Shown here in pieces: positions 60,973-64,000 of a stretch of DNA of 64,000 nt. The first letter of the stretch is position 1, and each line of letters begins with the position of its first letter. The position numbers and the translations under genes were made by a program. The notes under the pieces were generated by a model, which saw only the letters and a program-made list of their open reading frames with translations, was not told where the DNA came from and made no database searches. Source of the stretch: an uncultured Prevotellaceae bacterium. Lineage in GTDB: Bacteria; Bacteroidota; Bacteroidia; Bacteroidales; Bacteroidaceae. The DNA is taken from positions 62,001-126,000 of the forward strand of contig OMWH01000003.1 in the NCBI GenBank assembly GCA_900314755.1. The letters run 5' to 3'.

Positions 60973-61380
60973 ATGCATAAACACATTCTAAAGAAGGAAT
61001 ACCCTCTTTCGGCAAAGTCGCCGAAAATCGTTTGGGACATGATTGGCAATGCGGCAGGACTGCAGAAATGGCTTGCGGATGTCGTGACGGAAAATGGTGA
61101 CGAATGGACGTTTACATGGGGACATCCATGGACTGAACGTGACACGAAGGTTTCAAAACTGCTGGAACTGGAGAAATACGACCATATCAAATTAAAATGG
61201 GACTACCAGGAGGATGACCCTGACGCTTACTGGGAGATGCGCATTGAGCAAAGTGAGCTGACAGGCAACCTGAACCTGCTGATTACCGACTATGCTGATG
61301 CCGAGGATATCGACGACCTGAACGGGTTGTGGGATGCCAATATGGAGCGTCTGCATCGCGTCAGTGGATTCTTGTTGTAG
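60973..61380 (+). CDS. START-like (SRPBCC) domain protein
   Basis: The 135-residue protein is a single helix-grip fold of the START_2/SRPBCC kind found across Bacteroidetes: LKKEYPLSAKSPKIVWDMIG (about 6-25), GLQKWLADVV, then strands with EWTFTWGHPW and a long C-terminal helix (DLNGLWDANMERLHRVSGFL). Such folds bind a hydrophobic ligand, unknown here. It has its own promoter, and the permease gene is 75 bases downstream. Confidence 0.8.
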   Translation: MHKHILKKEYPLSAKSPKIVWDMIGNAAGLQKWLADVVTENGDEWTFTWGHPWTERDTKVSKLLELEKYDHIKLKWDYQEDDPDAYWEMRIEQSELTGNLNLLITDYADAEDIDDLNGLWDANMERLHRVSGFLL

Positions 61381-61433
61381 TACATAAATTGATAAAAAAA
61401 CGAAATATTTGCCGTGCTCTGAATTTTTTATGC

Positions 61434-61441
61434 TAATTTTG
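61434..61441 (+). promoter_or_regulatory. -7 box of LptF/G-family gene
   Basis: TAATTTTG ends 14 bases before ATG 61456; a TTTG stands 22 bp upstream at 61408. Confidence 0.6.
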
Positions 61442-61455
61442 CATGCTCATAGTGC

Positions 61456-63432
61456 ATGTCGCTGATGTTTCGAATCAAGAAATTAGACATATTTATCACG
61501 AAGCAGTTCGGACTGCTCTTCATCGGAACGTTCTTCATCTGCCAGTTTGTGCTGATGATGCAATTTCTGTGGCGTTATGTTGATGAGCTGATTGGTAAGG
61601 GACTCTCGTTGGAAGTCATGGCTCAGTTCTTCTGGTATATGGGACTGATGCTGATGCCGCAGGCTTTCCCCTTGGCAATCCTGCTGAGTTCGCTGATTGC
61701 CTTTGGCAACCTGGGTGAGAGTTCTGAGCTGACTGCCATCAAGGCAGCAGGCATCTCTCTGTTACAGGCGATGCGCTCATTGATCACCATTGTCATCATT
61801 ATCTCATGCATCTCTTTCTATTTTCAAGAGGTAATAGGTCCGAAGTCGTTTATCGCCTTCCGTCAATTACTCATCTCCATGCAGCAAAAGAACCCGGAGG
61901 TGGAAATACCGGAAGGAATTTTCTACGACGGCATCAGTGGTTCCAATATCTACGTGCAGAAAAAAGACATGAACACCGGCATGCTCTACGGCATCATGAT
62001 TTACCGCATGAACGGTGGCTATGAGGACGCTGCCGTCATCCTTGCCGACTCTGGAAGAATGCAGACGACAGAGGAGAAAAAACACCTGCTACTGACACTC
62101 TACAGCGGAGAGTGGTTCGAGAACATGCGCTCACAAGATGTGGCTGGTTCTGCCAATGTCCCCTATCGGCGAGAGACTTTCTCAACCAAACGCATCGTCC
62201 TTGACTTCGATGGTGATTTCAATATGGCGGATGCAGGATATATATCAGGCGATGCCCGCTCTAAAAGCATGGGGAAGATACTTCATGACCTCGACTCTAT
62301 CCGCGAGTTCAACGACTCTGTAGGGCATCAGTTCTTCAAAGAGGCAAAGCAGGCGAGCTTCTACCTGCCCCCCCTTGAGAAGAAAGACTCCACCAAAATA
62401 CTGGCAGAGGTGAAAAGGGACAGTCTTAACTTTGACTCCCTCTATAGCAAACTGCCGCCTGAGGTCAAGCAACGTGTCATGAAAGCAGCAGTGAGCGAAG
62501 CTCAGACAGCATCTGTCGACCTGGAGTTCAAGGGGGACTATTCTGAGGCGTTGAACAGGAATGACCGTCTCCACATGATTGAGGCAATCAACAAGGTGAC
62601 ACTGTCGCTCTCCTGTCTTATCTTCTTTTTCATCGGAGCCCCCCTGGGAGCCATTATCCGGAAGGGCGGACTGGGTGTACCCGTCATCATCTCCGTACTG
62701 GTATTTATCGTCTATTATATCCTCGAGAACACTGGCATGAAGATGGCTCGTGATGACAACTGGACTGTATGGTTTGGAAAGATGCTGGGAACATGCGTGC
62801 TGACTCCTATCGCCGTCTTCTTCACCTATAAAGCCAATAATGACTCTGTCGTATTCAACATTGACCTCTATAAGCAGATTCTGTTTAATATGCTGGGGAT
62901 TCGCGGAAAACGCCATATCAACAGAAAGGAGGTCATCATCGAGGATCCAATCTACATGGCAGACGCTTACCACTTGCTGCGCATCAATACAGAAATCGAG
63001 CAATACAGCGCAGAGCATCAGTTGCTACACCTGCCCAACCCTATTAAGGTATTCTTCCGACCCGGAGACGACCATACCATCCAACGTATCAGCGAGGAAC
63101 TTGAGGAAGTCATCGAAGACTTGTCGAATACGAAGGACAAAGGGGTACTCACTTACCTCAACCGATACCCCATCGTGGCAACGCATGCCCATACCAGACC
63201 TTTCCGACAGAAATGGCTGAACATCATTTCGGGACTTGTCCTGCCGCTGGGTATCTTCTTCTACTTGAGAATGTGTCGTTTCAGACTGCGTCTGCGTAAG
63301 GACCTGCAGACCATCACGCAGACCAACGAGCTGATGGTGAAGCGTATATCGGAAATCCATCCTGGAACACCGATGACCCTGGAGGATTTGCAGAATATGC
63401 CACTCATCATCAACCTTATTAATAATAAATAA
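61456..63432 (+). CDS. LptF/LptG-family (YjgP/YjgQ) permease
   Basis: The 658-residue inner-membrane protein belongs to the permease family that extracts LPS with LptBC. The N-terminal membrane part (about 12-125, helices at 15-40, 55-80 and 97-120) is followed by a periplasmic beta-jellyroll (about 130-370) and further helices (about 380-470). A long C-terminal extension (about 470-658) with one more helix (about 595-612) is usual in Bacteroidetes but absent from Proteobacteria. LptF versus LptG cannot be told from one gene. ribB(A) follows 25 bases downstream. Confidence 0.88.
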   Translation: MSLMFRIKKLDIFITKQFGLLFIGTFFICQFVLMMQFLWRYVDELIGKGLSLEVMAQFFWYMGLMLMPQAFPLAILLSSLIAFGNLGESSELTAIKAAGISLLQAMRSLITIVIIISCISFYFQEVIGPKSFIAFRQLLISMQQKNPEVEIPEGIFYDGISGSNIYVQKKDMNTGMLYGIMIYRMNGGYEDAAVILADSGRMQTTEEKKHLLLTLYSGEWFENMRSQDVAGSANVPYRRETFSTKRIVLDFDGDFNMADAGYISGDARSKSMGKILHDLDSIREFNDSVGHQFFKEAKQASFYLPPLEKKDSTKILAEVKRDSLNFDSLYSKLPPEVKQRVMKAAVSEAQTASVDLEFKGDYSEALNRNDRLHMIEAINKVTLSLSCLIFFFIGAPLGAIIRKGGLGVPVIISVLVFIVYYILENTGMKMARDDNWTVWFGKMLGTCVLTPIAVFFTYKANNDSVVFNIDLYKQILFNMLGIRGKRHINRKEVIIEDPIYMADAYHLLRINTEIEQYSAEHQLLHLPNPIKVFFRPGDDHTIQRISEELEEVIEDLSNTKDKGVLTYLNRYPIVATHAHTRPFRQKWLNIISGLVLPLGIFFYLRMCRFRLRLRKDLQTITQTNELMVKRISEIHPGTPMTLEDLQNMPLIINLINNK

Positions 63433-63457
63433 TGTGTAACTATTTAAATGAAGTAAT

Positions 63458-64000
63458 ATGGAGAATTTCAAACTCAATACCATTGAAGAGGCTTTGGAGG
63501 ATTTCCGCGAAGGGAAATTCGTGATTGTTGTGGATGACGAAGACCGTGAGAACGAGGGGGACCTGATCTGTGCTGCAGAGAAAATAACTCCTGAAATGGT
63601 GAACTTTATGCTCAAGAATGCACGTGGACTGCTCTGCGCCCCCGTCACCATCAGCCGAAGCGTAGAACTGGACCTGCCCCATCAAGTCCAGGATAACACA
63701 TCTTTGCTGGGAACACCTTTTACCGTGACAATAGATAAGATTGAGGGATGCACAACAGGTGTTTCCGCTCATGACCGCGCAGCCACCATCCGTGCCCTCG
63801 CAGACCCGGAGTCGACCCCCAAGACATTCGGACGACCAGGACATGTAAACCCACTTTACGCCCAGGACAATGGTGTACTGAGACGCAGTGGGCATACAGA
63901 GGCAGCCATTGACCTCTGTAAGCTGTCTGGACTTTACCCTGCTGGTGCGTTGATAGAAATCATGAATGATGACGGCACCATGGCACGGATGCCGCAATTA
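63458..64000 (+). CDS. ribB: DHBP synthase, ribB or ribBA (partial)
   Basis: The enzyme makes the four-carbon riboflavin precursor from ribulose-5-phosphate. ATG 63458 opens a frame that runs out of the window after 181 codons. Motifs are [18 protein letters not shown] (about 24-41, metal-binding Glu and Asp), [14 protein letters not shown] (about 100-113) and [15 protein letters not shown] (about 141-155). Whether a GTP cyclohydrolase II half (RibA) follows lies beyond the window; Bacteroidetes usually carry the fused RibBA. Confidence 0.93.
   Translation, partial: MENFKLNTIEEALEDFREGKFVIVVDDEDRENEGDLICAAEKITPEMVNFMLKNARGLLCAPVTISRSVELDLPHQVQDNTSLLGTPFTVTIDKIEGCTTGVSAHDRAATIRALADPESTPKTFGRPGHVNPLYAQDNGVLRRSGHTEAAIDLCKLSGLYPAGALIEIMNDDGTMARMPQL

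Overview
The window is a chromosomal segment of a Bacteroidota bacterium, most likely a Prevotellaceae member (Prevotella/Segatella-like). The grounds are the many perfect Bacteroidetes promoters (TTTG, 19-21 bp, TAnnTTTG), the type IX secretion genes (porW/sprE-like, porX, gldH), a DUF4834 gene, and the purH-mreBCD-mrdA-rodA gene order. The species cannot be fixed from the sequence alone.

Positions 1 to about 31,470 are the right-hand part of a tailed-phage prophage next to a tRNA-Pro(GGG) gene. It runs from the end of the large terminase through the portal, three unassigned virion-type genes and a lysis cassette (holin, GH108 endolysin, one-molecule spanin). An accessory block with its own promoters and terminators follows (6.6-14.0 kb): hicAB toxin-antitoxin, a 2-TM beta-rich protein, two DUF5053 paralogues, a noncoding regulatory block with inverted repeats and a 22-bp-spaced palindrome array, several small genes, and an AT-rich two-gene membrane cassette. 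The tail module comes next (tape measure, tail protein, minor tail protein, two small proteins, a 1769-residue tip adhesin), and a leftward tyrosine integrase closes the element at the tRNA. No capsid or head-maturation gene is recognisable, so the element must extend left of the window.

Positions 31,471 to 64,000 are host backbone. In order: aroA, a porW-like gene with an unusual N-terminal extension, porX and tsaE (rightward); trxA and dnaE (leftward); psd-pssA-DUF4834 (phosphatidylethanolamine synthesis); pyrH and birA leftward, with tadA diverging from birA across a 45-bp palindrome of two back-to-back promoters; a lone receiver protein and a XylE-type sugar porter (leftward); a secreted GH51 arabinofuranosidase; metF, holB, ricT and gldH (rightward); the leftward purH(IMPCH)-mreB-mreC-mreD-mrdA-rodA cell-shape operon; tRNA-Met(CAT); a START-like gene; an LptF/G-family permease; and the start of ribB/ribBA.

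The best candidates for undescribed biology are these. (1) The 12.07-13.46 kb cassette pairs a PLD-like protein lacking HKD with a five-TM coiled-coil protein and looks like a prophage-borne exclusion or abortive-infection system. (2) At 10.02-10.61 kb one 14-17 bp sequence occurs three times in alternating orientation, around an array of five 15-bp palindromes spaced 22 bp, just before a start codon. (3) The hicAB operon is bracketed by an exact 15-bp inverted repeat. (4) The tail-tip adhesin seems to join LamG-like, CotH-kinase-like and BspA-like parts. The host part also has 8-, 9- and 22-nt tandem repeats in gene junctions and leaderless promoter arrangements.
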